Shown here: one piece after another, positions 51,629-59,522 of the stretch
Layout: each line of letters opens with the position of its first letter
How positions within the stretch are numbered: position 1 is the stretch's first letter
Source: Streptomyces roseofulvus
GTDB lineage: Bacteria; Actinomycetota; Actinomycetes; Streptomycetales; Streptomycetaceae
Reading direction: 5' to 3'
NCBI RefSeq assembly: GCF_039534915.1
Contig: NZ_BAAAWE010000001.1
Span: 2,604,001-2,668,000, forward strand
Length of the DNA: 64,000 bases
Position numbers and translations under genes: made by a program
Notes under the pieces: generated by a model
What the model was told of the DNA's origin: nothing
Databases searched by the model: none
What the model saw: only the letters and a program-made list of their open reading frames with translations

Positions 51629-52123
51629 TCAGACGACCTGGTGAAGCCAGCGCACCGGGGCGCCCTCGCCGGCGTACCGGAAGGGCTCCAGTTCGTCGTC
51701 CCAGGGCTTGCCGAGGAGCTTGGCGATCTCCGCCTCCAGCACCGTCTCGCCCTGCGCCGCGCGGGCGAGGGCGGCGCGCAGGCGGTCCTCGGGGACGAGG
51801 ATGTCGCCGTGCATGCCGGTGACGGCGTGGAAGATGCCCAGGTCGGGGGTGGCGCTGTAGCGCTCGCCCTCGGCGGTCGGACAGGGCTCGGCGGTCACCT
51901 CGAAGCGGAGCATCTGCCAGCCGCGCAGGGCGGAGGCGAGCTGGGAGGCCGTGCCGGTCGCGCCCTGCCAGGAGAACTCGGCTCTCCAGGTGCCGGGCGC
52001 CGCCGGCTGGCGGATCCAGTCCAGCTGGACCCGTGCACCGAGGACACCCGCCACCGCCCATTCGACGTGCGGGCAGAGCGCGCGCGGTGCGGAGTGTACG
52101 TACAGGACTCCACGTGTCGTCAC
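51629..52123 (-). CDS. DUF3145 family protein
   Basis: A 164-residue protein from GTG 52123 (GGAGGTCCC). The motif RGVLYVHSAPRALCPHVEWA and the end GKPWDDELEPFRYAGEGAPVRWLH are the DUF3145 signature, an actinobacterial family of unknown function. It is conserved next to the fab block in Streptomyces. Confidence 0.95.
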   Translation of the reverse strand: MTTRGVLYVHSAPRALCPHVEWAVAGVLGARVQLDWIRQPAAPGTWRAEFSWQGATGTASQLASALRGWQMLRFEVTAEPCPTAEGERYSATPDLGIFHAVTGMHGDILVPEDRLRAALARAAQGETVLEAEIAKLLGKPWDDELEPFRYAGEGAPVRWLHQVV

Positions 52124-52389
52124 CGGGACCTCCAGTGTGGGACGAGGTTCGCCTTCCCAGCGGCCTCAGTAAACAGCATCAGGTGAAGAACTCCGCAAAC
52201 CTTCTGAAAAGGGACAGCATGTGACGTGATGTAATTTACCGGAGCCGGTCGGCGCGGGCGCGCCGCTGGTTCGACGGGGGAAAAGCTACCGTGCCGCACC
52301 GTCATCAGGGTGACGTACGGTCGGTCAGGGGGCGGGTGGACACGAAGCTTTCACTCGCCAGGAGGCCAGTCGTACGAAGGAGGGGGCCG
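52124..52389. other. Divergent intergenic region, DUF3145 / SGNH lipoprotein
   Basis: 266 bp, less GC-rich near 52165-52230, where the DUF3145 promoter should lie. I see no definite operator. Confidence 0.4.
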
Positions 52390-53280
52390 GTGCCGCACGG
52401 CCGACGCCGATTCCGTACCGCCGTCGTGGGCGCCGCGCTCGCGGTGGCCGCGCTCGCGGGGTGCACCGGCGGCCCGGAGCCCGCTCCCGCCGCCTCCGTC
52501 CCCGCCCGCACCGCCGCCCCCTCCCCGACGCCCACGTCGCGGTGGGACGCCTCCCCCGCGTCGGTCGCCGCCGTCGGCGACTCCCTCACCCGCGCCTTCG
52601 ACGCCTGCTCGCTCCTCGCGGACTGCCCGGAGGCGTCCTGGGCGACCGGCACCGACCCGGCGGTGAACAGCCTCGCGGTGCGGCTGCTCGGCGCCGGGCG
52701 GGTGGCCGGGAACAGCTGGAACCTGGCCCGCAGCGGGGCCCGGATGGCGGCCCTGCCGGAGCAGATGGCGCGGGCGGCGGCCGAACGGCCCGAGCTGGTC
52801 ACGGTGATGATCGGCGCCAACGACGCCTGCCGGCCGACCCCGGCGGGGATGACGCCGGTGGCCGACTTCCGCCGGTCGTTCGAGGCGGCGATGGCCCGGC
52901 TGCGGAGGGGCGCCCCCGAGGCGCAGGTGTACGTGGCGAGCGTGCCGGACCTGCGGCGGCTGTGGGACACCGGCCGGGCGAGCCCGCTGGTGCGGCGGGT
53001 CTGGGAGCTGGGGGTCTGCGGCTCGATGCTGGCGGACCCGGAGGACCTGGGGGCGGCGGCCGAGGCGCGGCGCACGGCGGTGCGCGACCGGGTGGTGGCG
53101 TACAACCGGGTCCTCGCCGAGGTGTGCGCGGCGGACGAGCTCTGCCGGTACGACGGCGGGGCGGTGTTCGGTTTCCGCTTCGACGAGTCGCTGCTGAGCA
53201 CCTGGGACTGGTTCCATCCGAGCCGCACCGGTCAGGCGCGGCTCGCGGAGCTGGCGTACCGGAGGATCACGGCGAAGTAG
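52390..53280 (+). CDS. SGNH/GDSL-hydrolase lipoprotein
   Basis: A 296-residue protein from GTG 52390 (AAGGAGGGGGCCG). Signal and lipobox ALAVAALAGC (Cys ~24), then a Pro/Ala linker. SGNH blocks: AVGDSLTRAF (block I Ser), LARSGARM (block II Gly), VMIGANDACR (block III Asn), and the final WDWFHPSRTGQ (Asp-x-x-His). Surface esterase/lipase. The longer frame from 52291 lacks a ribosome site. Confidence 0.9.
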   Translation: MPHGRRRFRTAVVGAALAVAALAGCTGGPEPAPAASVPARTAAPSPTPTSRWDASPASVAAVGDSLTRAFDACSLLADCPEASWATGTDPAVNSLAVRLLGAGRVAGNSWNLARSGARMAALPEQMARAAAERPELVTVMIGANDACRPTPAGMTPVADFRRSFEAAMARLRRGAPEAQVYVASVPDLRRLWDTGRASPLVRRVWELGVCGSMLADPEDLGAAAEARRTAVRDRVVAYNRVLAEVCAADELCRYDGGAVFGFRFDESLLSTWDWFHPSRTGQARLAELAYRRITAK

Positions 53281-53317
53281 CCCCGGGGCGGCGGGCGTCA
53301 GGTCCGCCGCCCCGGGG
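53281..53317. terminator. Bidirectional 14-bp stem terminator
   Basis: CCCCGGGGCGGCGG and CCGCCGCCCCGGGG around GCGTCAGGT, between the SGNH gene (plus) and the GH3 gene (minus). A close relative occurs at 59476-59509. Confidence 0.85.
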
Positions 53318-53328
53318 CGGTCCCGGGC

Positions 53329-55755
53329 CTACACCTCGACCGTGGCGGTGAGGCGGGTGTCGGCCAGTGAGTGGGCGGCGTGCAGCGCGTAGCGGCCGGG
53401 GACGAGGGTCCAGGCGTTCTTCTCCTCGTCCCAGATCTCGAAGGCGCGGCGCGGGAGCGGGATCGTCGTCTCGACGGTCTCGCCGGGCGCGGCCTCGACG
53501 CCGGCGAAGGCGGCGAGCCAGCGGGCCGGGCGCTCCACGGTGTCGTGGAGCGGGGCGAGGTAGAGCTGGACGGTCTCGCGGCCGGGGCGGTCGCCGGTGT
53601 TGGTGAGGCGGACGGTGACGCTCTCGGGGCCGGCGATGACGGAGTCGTACGACCAGGTGGTGTAGCCGAGGCCGTGGCCGAAGGGGTACGCGGGGACGGC
53701 GCCGGCCTTGTCCCAGGCGCGGTAGCCGATGAACAGGCCCTCGGCGTAGGCGAGGACGCCGTCGGTGGGGGTGACCTCGGTGACGGGCGCGTCGGCGAGG
53801 GCGACGGGCCAGGTGGTGGGGAGGCGGCCGCCGGGCTCCTCGGCGCCGGTGAGGACGTCGGCGAGGGCGGCGCCGCCCTCCTGGCCGGGGAACCAGCTGA
53901 GCAGGACGGCGGCGACGTCGTCGCGCCACGGGAGTTCGACCGGGGAGCCGGCGTTGACGACGACGACCGTGTTCGGGTTGGCGGCGGCGACGGCGCGGAC
54001 CAGGTCGTCCTGGCGGCCGGGGAGGGCGAGGTCCTTGCGGTCGAACCCCTCGGACTCGACGCGTTCGGTGGTGGCGACGACCACGACGGCGGTGTCGGCG
54101 GCGCGGGCGGCCTCGACGGCTTCGGCGATCAGTTCGTCGGGGTCGCGGCGGGGACCGAGGTGGACGAAGGAGAACATGACGGCCGGGAGCGGGGCGGCGA
54201 ACTCCTTGGCGAGGGTGTGCCGGAGGGAGACCTCGACGGTCTCGCCCGCGGTGAGTTCGACGGTGCCGCGCTCGACGGGGGAGCCGAAGAAGGCTTCGAA
54301 GGGGTCGGTCTCGGGGCCCATCTCCTGGACGCCGTCGAAGAGTTCGCGGTCGGCGACGGTGAGGGTGAAGGCGCCGAGGCCGCGGGTGCCGAAGGCGTGG
54401 GCGCCGGTCTCGCGGGGCGTGAAGCTGCCGGTGACCTCGATGGAGGCGAGGGCGTCGTGGGTGACGCCGGCCGGCAGGTCGTCGCCGATCCACTGGACCT
54501 GGCCGTTCGGGAGGGTGCCCTCGCCGAGGACGTTCCCGGCGGCGTCGCGGCAGACCGCGTGGAGGGTGAAGCCCTGGTCGGCGGGGGCGAGTTCGTCGCT
54601 GGGGTCGGCGCCGATCACGTACGAGACGCTGCCCTCGGGAAGGGCGGCGGTGAGGCCGTCGAGCGGCGAGACGACGTGCTCGGGGAAGACCTGCGCGGAG
54701 CCGCCGCCGAGGACGCGGGCGTCGCGCGCGGCGGCGCCGGAGAGGGCGACGGTGCCGGGCTTCAGGGGGAGCGCGCCGTTCTCGTTGCGGACGAGGACGA
54801 AGCCGCGGCGGGCGATCTCGCGGGCGAGGGCGTCGCCGTCGATCGGGGCGGGGGGCTCGGTGACGGCGGCGGGGGCGCCTTCGAGGGCGCCGACGCGGGC
54901 GGCGAGCCGCAGCACGTTGCGTACGGCGGTGTCGACGTCCGCCTCCGCGGCCTCGCCGGAGCGGACGGCGGCGGCGAGCGCCTCGCCGTAGACGGTGCCG
55001 GGGCCGGGCATGGCGACGTCGAGGCCGCCGGTGATGTCGCCGACGGTGGAGCGGGCGGCCATCCAGTCGGAGACGTTGGAGCCGTCGAAGCCCCACTCGC
55101 CGCGCAGGACCTCGTTGACGAGGTAGCGGTGCTCGGTCATCGTCACGCCGTTGACCTGGTTGTAGGCGGTCATGATGCCCCAGGGGTGGGCGTTGGTGAC
55201 GATCGCCTCGAAGGGGGCGAGGTAGAGCTCGCGGAGCGGGCGCGGGGCGATCCGGTTGTCGACGGTGAAGCGGTCGGTCTCGGCGTCGTTGCCGACGAAG
55301 TGCTTGACGGTGGTGCCGACGCCGCCGTCCTGGACGCCCTGGACGTAGCCGGTGCCGATCGCGCCGGTGAGGTACGGGTCCTCGCTGTACGCCTCGAAGT
55401 GGCGGCCGCCGAGCGGGGTGCGGTGCAGGTTGACGGTGGGGGCGAGGAGGACGTGGACGCCCTTGCGGCGGGCCTCCTGGGCGAGGAGCCGGCCGGCCCG
55501 GCGGGCGAGCGCGGGGTCCCAGGTGGCGGCGAGCGCGGTCGGCGACGGCAGCGCCACGGACGGGTCGTCGGCGGTCCAGCGGACGCCGCGGACGCCGATG
55601 GGGCCGTCGGACATCACGAGCGAGCCGAGGCCGATCTCCGGCAGGGCGGGCAGGGACCACATGTCCCGGCCGGCGAGCAGCCGGGTCTTGGCGTCCAGGT
55701 CGAGCTGGGCGAGCGCGGCCTCGACGGCTGCCTCGCGCACGGCGTCGTCGTTCAC
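53329..55755 (-). CDS. Glycoside hydrolase family 3 beta-glucosidase (PA14 insert)
   Basis: An 808-residue GH3 enzyme. The N-terminal barrel carries KHFVGNDAETDRFTVD and the nucleophile Asp in GSNVSDWMAARS (~residue 224). The second domain is broken by a PA14-type insert (~390-505, for example IEVTGSFTPRETGAHAFG), then continues with VVVNAGSPVELPW. The C-terminal fibronectin-like domain is TVRLTNTGDRPGRETVQLYL. No signal peptide, so an intracellular glucosidase. GTG 55755 has GGAGG 8 nt upstream. Divergent from the TetR gene. Confidence 0.93.
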   Translation of the reverse strand: MNDDAVREAAVEAALAQLDLDAKTRLLAGRDMWSLPALPEIGLGSLVMSDGPIGVRGVRWTADDPSVALPSPTALAATWDPALARRAGRLLAQEARRKGVHVLLAPTVNLHRTPLGGRHFEAYSEDPYLTGAIGTGYVQGVQDGGVGTTVKHFVGNDAETDRFTVDNRIAPRPLRELYLAPFEAIVTNAHPWGIMTAYNQVNGVTMTEHRYLVNEVLRGEWGFDGSNVSDWMAARSTVGDITGGLDVAMPGPGTVYGEALAAAVRSGEAAEADVDTAVRNVLRLAARVGALEGAPAAVTEPPAPIDGDALAREIARRGFVLVRNENGALPLKPGTVALSGAAARDARVLGGGSAQVFPEHVVSPLDGLTAALPEGSVSYVIGADPSDELAPADQGFTLHAVCRDAAGNVLGEGTLPNGQVQWIGDDLPAGVTHDALASIEVTGSFTPRETGAHAFGTRGLGAFTLTVADRELFDGVQEMGPETDPFEAFFGSPVERGTVELTAGETVEVSLRHTLAKEFAAPLPAVMFSFVHLGPRRDPDELIAEAVEAARAADTAVVVVATTERVESEGFDRKDLALPGRQDDLVRAVAAANPNTVVVVNAGSPVELPWRDDVAAVLLSWFPGQEGGAALADVLTGAEEPGGRLPTTWPVALADAPVTEVTPTDGVLAYAEGLFIGYRAWDKAGAVPAYPFGHGLGYTTWSYDSVIAGPESVTVRLTNTGDRPGRETVQLYLAPLHDTVERPARWLAAFAGVEAAPGETVETTIPLPRRAFEIWDEEKNAWTLVPGRYALHAAHSLADTRLTATVEV

Positions 55756-55801
55756 GTCCGTACCTCCGCGTTGAAGTGCTGGTGCGGCCATCATGAACCC
55801 A

Positions 55802-55821
55802 CCTACCTGTAGATCGGTAGG
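55802..55821. promoter_or_regulatory. TetR-type operator, GH3 / TetR gap
   Basis: CCTACC-TGTAGATC-GGTAGG, a perfect 6-bp inverted repeat in the divergent gap, suiting a TetR site controlling the glucosidase gene and its own. Confidence 0.65.
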
Positions 55822-55908
55822 CGATGTGATGATTCCGTTATCTTCGTGCGGTGGGGACGCCATGGCGTACGGTCCCTGTCGACAGGACCTGCGGAAAGGG
55901 GCCCGGCG

Positions 55909-56481
55909 ATGGCACGGACCAGGAGCGAGGAGCGCCGCGCGGAGATCCTGCGCGCCGCCCTGGAGGTGATCGCGGAGCGCGGCTACCGGGGCGCCACGCT
56001 CGGCTCCGTCGCCGAGCGCGTCGGCCTGACCCAGCAGGGCCTGCTGCACTACTTCCCCACCAAGGAGGCCCTGCTCGTCGCCGTCCTGGAGGAGCGCGAC
56101 CGCTGGGACACCAGCGGCGGCCGGGACCGCGAGGGCTGGCGGCTCGATCTGCTGGACTCGCTGGTGGAGTACAACGCGATGCGGCCGGGGATCGTGCAGA
56201 CCTTCTCCGCGCTGCTCGGCGAGAGCGTCACCGACGGGCATCCGGCGCGGGAGTTCTTCACCGAGCGGTACGCGCACGTGCGGGCCAGCATGGCGGACGT
56301 GCTGCGGCTGGAGTTCGGCGAGCGGCTGCCGGGCGGGCTCACCCCCGAGCGGGCGGCGCCGCTGCTGACCGCGGTGATGGACGGCCTCCAGTACCAGTGG
56401 CTCCTGGACCCGGCCGCCGTCGACATGCCGAGCGCCTTCCGGGACTTCCTGCGGCTGCTCGCGGGGCCCGCCGAGCACTGA
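55909..56481 (+). CDS. TetR-family regulator of the GH3 gene
   Basis: A 190-residue protein. HTH: RRAEILRAALEVIAERGYRGATLGSVAERVGLTQQGLLHYFPTKEALL. The C-terminal domain has EFFTERYAHVRASMADVLRLE, the form found in sugar-hydrolase-linked TetR proteins. ATG 55909 has GGAAAGGGG upstream. It likely binds the palindrome at 55802-55821. Confidence 0.9.
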   Translation: MARTRSEERRAEILRAALEVIAERGYRGATLGSVAERVGLTQQGLLHYFPTKEALLVAVLEERDRWDTSGGRDREGWRLDLLDSLVEYNAMRPGIVQTFSALLGESVTDGHPAREFFTERYAHVRASMADVLRLEFGERLPGGLTPERAAPLLTAVMDGLQYQWLLDPAAVDMPSAFRDFLRLLAGPAEH

Positions 56482-56501
56482 GCCGGGTCGTCCGGGACGG
56501 G

Positions 56502-56626
56502 TGCGGGGCCGACGGGATTCGAACCCGCGCGAGCTCACCGCCAGGTCCGGCGGCCACTCCCTGCTGCCCAGGCTCCGGGGACCTCCTCGGCCCGGTAGGC
56601 GATCGCCCACTCTGCCACGGCCCCGC
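56502..56626 (-). tRNA. Unusual 125-nt tRNA-like gene, anticodon unclear
   Basis: Minus-strand cloverleaf ends are clear. The 9-bp acceptor is GCGGGGCCG with CGGCCCCGC and discriminator A. The D-arm is GGCAGAGTGGGCGATCGCC (serine/leucine type). The T-arm is GCGGG-TTCGAAT-CCCGT. CCA is not encoded. Between D- and T-arms lie about 65 nt forming three potential hairpins (around GGGCC-GAGGA-GGTCC, CCTG-GGCAG-CAGG and CCGCC-GGACCT-GGCGG), so a normal anticodon loop cannot be picked. It may be a noncanonical tRNA or a decayed one. Confidence 0.55.
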
Positions 56627-56698
56627 ACCCTGCGACCCCGCGCGCGGGGCCGCTGCCCGCAGCCTAAGTCCCGGCGTCCGCACGGCGCTCGGGGTTTT

Positions 56699-57508
56699 TC
56701 AGCGGGGCGGGATCGCCACCGCCGCCAGGTCCTCCGCGCGCAGCGCCGGGTCGGCGACCAGCAGCTCGTGGACGGCTTCGAGGAGCGGCAGCTTCGTCAC
56801 CCCGGCGGCGAGCGCCACGTCCTTGGCGGCGAGCGCCACCGGGAAGTACGAGCCGGTGGCGGTGGCCCGGCCGACGGCCCCGCCGATCGGGCCCGCGCCC
56901 AGGGTGCGCAGGGCGAGCTCGCGGGGCAGGCCGAGCGCCTCGGCGAGCCGCAGGCTCTCGGCGACCAGCGCCACTCCCCCGATGGCCGCGTTGATGAGGA
57001 CCAGCTTGAGCGCGGCGCCGTCGCCGGGACCGCCGCAGGCGGTGACCGAGCCGAGCCGGGCGAGGACGTCCGCGACCGGGGCGGTGTCGCCGCCCGCGAG
57101 GATCAGCAGCTCGCCCGAGGCGGCCCGGTCGACGCTGCCCATGACGGGCGCGTCGATCAGGGTCACGCCCGCCGGGAGCCGGGCGGCGAGCGCGCGGGTG
57201 GCGTCGGGGCCGATGGTCGAGGTGTCGATCCAGTGGGTGCCCGGGCGCAGGGCCGGGAGCAGCTCGGCGGCGACGGCGTCGGCGGCGGCCGGGTCGGCCA
57301 GCATGGTGAGGACGACCTCGGCCTCGCGGACCGCGTCGGCGGGGCTCGCGGCGAGGACGGCGCCGGCCTCGACCAGCGGCGCGGCCTTGGCGGCGGTGCG
57401 GTTCCAGACGGTGAGCGGGTGGCCGGCGTCGAGGAGGCGGCGGGCCATGGGCAGTCCCATGGAGCCCAGACCGAGGAAGGCGATCGGCTGCGGGGTGGTG
57501 GTGTCCAT
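56699..57508 (-). CDS. NAD(P)-dependent oxidoreductase (6PGDH/3-HIBADH type)
   Basis: A 269-residue protein. Rossmann motif IAFLGLGSMGLPMARRLL at residues ~8-25. Substrate loop DAPVMGSVDRAASGEL. Catalytic helix Lys in GDGAALKLVLINAAIGG. It belongs to the beta-hydroxyacid dehydrogenase group, substrate unknown. ATG 57508 starts right at the nucleotide fold; upstream starts add His-rich antisense of the neighbour. Divergent from the LysR gene. Confidence 0.92.
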   Translation of the reverse strand: MDTTTPQPIAFLGLGSMGLPMARRLLDAGHPLTVWNRTAAKAAPLVEAGAVLAASPADAVREAEVVLTMLADPAAADAVAAELLPALRPGTHWIDTSTIGPDATRALAARLPAGVTLIDAPVMGSVDRAASGELLILAGGDTAPVADVLARLGSVTACGGPGDGAALKLVLINAAIGGVALVAESLRLAEALGLPRELALRTLGAGPIGGAVGRATATGSYFPVALAAKDVALAAGVTKLPLLEAVHELLVADPALRAEDLAAVAIPPR

Positions 57509-57535
57509 GCCGTCGACGCTAGGACCGGCGCAGCC

Positions 57536-57559
57536 ATGCGACAAGCGAATGTCTAGCAT
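57536..57559. promoter_or_regulatory. Probable LysR site between oxidoreductase and LysR
   Basis: ATGC-GACA-AGCGAA-TGTC-TA-GCAT, nested inverted repeats, in the short gap between the two divergent genes and overlapping the LysR ATG at 57558. Confidence 0.5.
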
Positions 57560-58568
57560 GGCAGCCATGCAGGACACGCATGGCTCGCCCCACGGTTCGG
57601 GGGCGCACGGTTCGGAGGCGCACGGTTCGGAGGCGCACGGTTCGGCGGCCGGTTCGGTGGCGCACGGATTGCCGCACGGGTTGTACGACGCCTTCCTCGC
57701 CGTCGCCCGGTCCGGGTCCTTCACCGCCGCCGCCCGCGCCCTCGGCTACACCCAGTCCGCCGTCTCGCGCCAGGTCCGGTCCCTGGAGGAGGAGTGGGCT
57801 GCGGAGCTGTTCGAGCGGCTGCCGCGCGGGGTGCGGCTCACCGAGGCGGGGCGGGCGCTGCTGCCGCACGCCGAGGCGGTGCGGGACCGGCTGGCGGCGG
57901 CCCGTGCCGAACTGACCGCGCTGCGCACCCTGGAGGGCGGGCTGCTGCGGCTCGGCTCCTTCTCCAGCGCCACCGCCGCCCTCGTACCGCGGGCGCAGGC
58001 GGCCTTCCGGGAGCGGCACCCGGGGGTGGTGGTGACCCGGGTGGAGGGGCCGTCGGTGAAGCACCTGGCGCTGGTCGCGGCCGGGGAGGAGGACCTGGCG
58101 GTGGTGAGCCCGGCCGTCGACGCGCCCCCGCCGACCGGGGTGACGCTCCATCACCTCCTGGACGAGCCGTTGCTGGTGGCGCTGGAGCGGGGTCACCGGT
58201 ACGCCGGGCGGCGGGACGTGCGGCTGGCGGAGCTGTCCGGGGAGGAGTGGATCGTCGGGAACGAACGCCTGGAGGACACCCTCCTCCGGCCCGCCCTGGC
58301 CGCCGGACTGCGGCCCCGGACGGGGCTGCTCGCGCACGACTGGATCGCCAAGCTGGGCGCGGTGGCCGCCGGTCTCGGCGTCACGCTCGTCCCGGCGCTC
58401 GCGGCGTCGTCGGTGCGCCCGGACGTCGCGCTCGTCACGATCCATCCGGACGACGTGCCGTACCGGCGGATCTGCGCGGCCTCGCCGGGGGCGCCGACAG
58501 CGGCGGCGACGGCCTTCCTGGAGCGGCTGCGGGCCACCGCGGAGGAGCTGCGAGCATGGACCCCATGA
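57558..58568 (+). CDS. LysR-type regulator with His-rich N-terminal tail
   Basis: 336 residues from ATG 57558 (ATG 57567 gives 333). The LysR HTH is LYDAFLAVARSGSFTAAARALGYTQSAVSRQVRSLEEE; the effector domain follows to ~330. Before the HTH is an odd ~38-residue tail made of 15-bp repeats (AHGSEAHGSEAHGS) with eight His. A GTG at ~57657 could start a tail-free form. It probably controls the divergent oxidoreductase. The tail may bind metal or be repeat expansion. Confidence 0.85.
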   Translation: MAAMQDTHGSPHGSGAHGSEAHGSEAHGSAAGSVAHGLPHGLYDAFLAVARSGSFTAAARALGYTQSAVSRQVRSLEEEWAAELFERLPRGVRLTEAGRALLPHAEAVRDRLAAARAELTALRTLEGGLLRLGSFSSATAALVPRAQAAFRERHPGVVVTRVEGPSVKHLALVAAGEEDLAVVSPAVDAPPPTGVTLHHLLDEPLLVALERGHRYAGRRDVRLAELSGEEWIVGNERLEDTLLRPALAAGLRPRTGLLAHDWIAKLGAVAAGLGVTLVPALAASSVRPDVALVTIHPDDVPYRRICAASPGAPTAAATAFLERLRATAEELRAWTP

Positions 58569-59281
58569 TGCTCGCCGCCGCCCAGTTCGCCCCGCTCGCC
58601 GGGGACATCGAGGCCAACGTCCGTACGATCGCCGGTCTGGTCCGGGAGGCCGGGGCCGCCGGCGCCCGGGTGGTCGTCTTCGCGGAGCTGTCGCTCACGG
58701 GGTACGACACCGCCCTGATCCGCGAGGACCCCGCCCTGGTCCTGACCGAGGACGACCCGCGCCTCGAACCGGTGCGCGAGGCGTGCCGGACGGCGGGGGC
58801 GGCCGCGGTGGTCAACGGGCCGGTGCGGAGCGGAGGTTCGCGCCCCGGGCTGACCACGCTGGTGATCGGTCCGGACGGCTCGCTGCTCACCCGCTACGAC
58901 AAGCGGCACCTCTTCCACGGGCCCGAGCAGGCCACCTTCACGGCGGGCACGGCCGACGGGCGGTTCGAGCTCGACGGGCTCCGGTTCGCGCTCGCCACCT
59001 GCTACGACAACCGGTTCGCGGAGCTGGCCGAGCGGGCCGCCGCCGACGGCTGCCGGGTCTACCTGGCGAGTTCGATGCTGGAGACCGGGAACGACTCCTT
59101 CGAGACCGTCTACCCGGTGCGGGCCCGGGAGTTCGGCCTGTACGTGGCGCTCGGCAACGCGCTGGGGCCGAGCGAGGTCGGCGAGGGCGGCGGCATGGCC
59201 GGGATCTGGGGGCCGGACGGCGGCCGGCTCGCCGACGCGGGGCCGGAGAAGCCGGGGTTCGTGCTCGCCGAGGTGGGCTGA
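58556..59281 (+). CDS. Carbon-nitrogen hydrolase (nitrilase family)
   Basis: A 241-residue amidase. Catalytic triad: Glu in VVFAELSLTGYD (~43), Lys in RYDKRHLFHGPEQ (~118), Cys in FALATCYDNRFAEL (~148). It fits the nitrilase-superfamily amidases that act on omega-amides or carbamoyl compounds. ATG 58556 has GGAGGAGC upstream and overlaps the LysR stop by 13 bp, so the two are coupled. Confidence 0.92.
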   Translation: MDPMMLAAAQFAPLAGDIEANVRTIAGLVREAGAAGARVVVFAELSLTGYDTALIREDPALVLTEDDPRLEPVREACRTAGAAAVVNGPVRSGGSRPGLTTLVIGPDGSLLTRYDKRHLFHGPEQATFTAGTADGRFELDGLRFALATCYDNRFAELAERAAADGCRVYLASSMLETGNDSFETVYPVRAREFGLYVALGNALGPSEVGEGGGMAGIWGPDGGRLADAGPEKPGFVLAEVG

Positions 59282-59341
59282 GCCGGACGAGGGGCCGGGG
59301 CGCTCCTCCGGCTGCGGCCGCACCGCGGGTCGCAGCGGCCG

Positions 59342-59393
59342 TCGGCCGAGACGCGCGGAGAGCCCGGCGCCGTATCGGCCGAGACGCGCGGAG
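59342..59393. repeat. Two copies of CGGCCGAGACGCGCGGAG
   Basis: Near 59343-59360 and 59376-59393, in the gap after the amidase gene. Short direct repeat, no known role. Confidence 0.55.
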
Positions 59394-59475
59394 GGCCGGG
59401 CCGCCGTGGGACTGCGGTGGCCCGGCCCGGGAGGGCGGTACGACGGAACCCCCGGTCCGCCGTACGGTCCTCCGT

Positions 59476-59509
59476 CCCCGGGGCGGGATGTCAGGTCCCC
59501 GCCCCGGGG
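59476..59509. terminator. Hairpin similar to the one at 53281
   Basis: CCCCGGGGCGGG and CCCGCCCCGGGG around ATGTCAGGTC, after the M4 peptidase gene (minus) and the amidase (plus). The loop shares GTCAGGT with the hairpin at 53281-53317. Confidence 0.8.
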
Positions 59510-59522
59510 CGCTCGTCGCCCG

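Noticed and set aside
56502..56626. Selenocysteine tRNA
   Set aside because: Long and with an extended acceptor, but I find no TCA anticodon loop and the central region does not fit tRNA-Sec.
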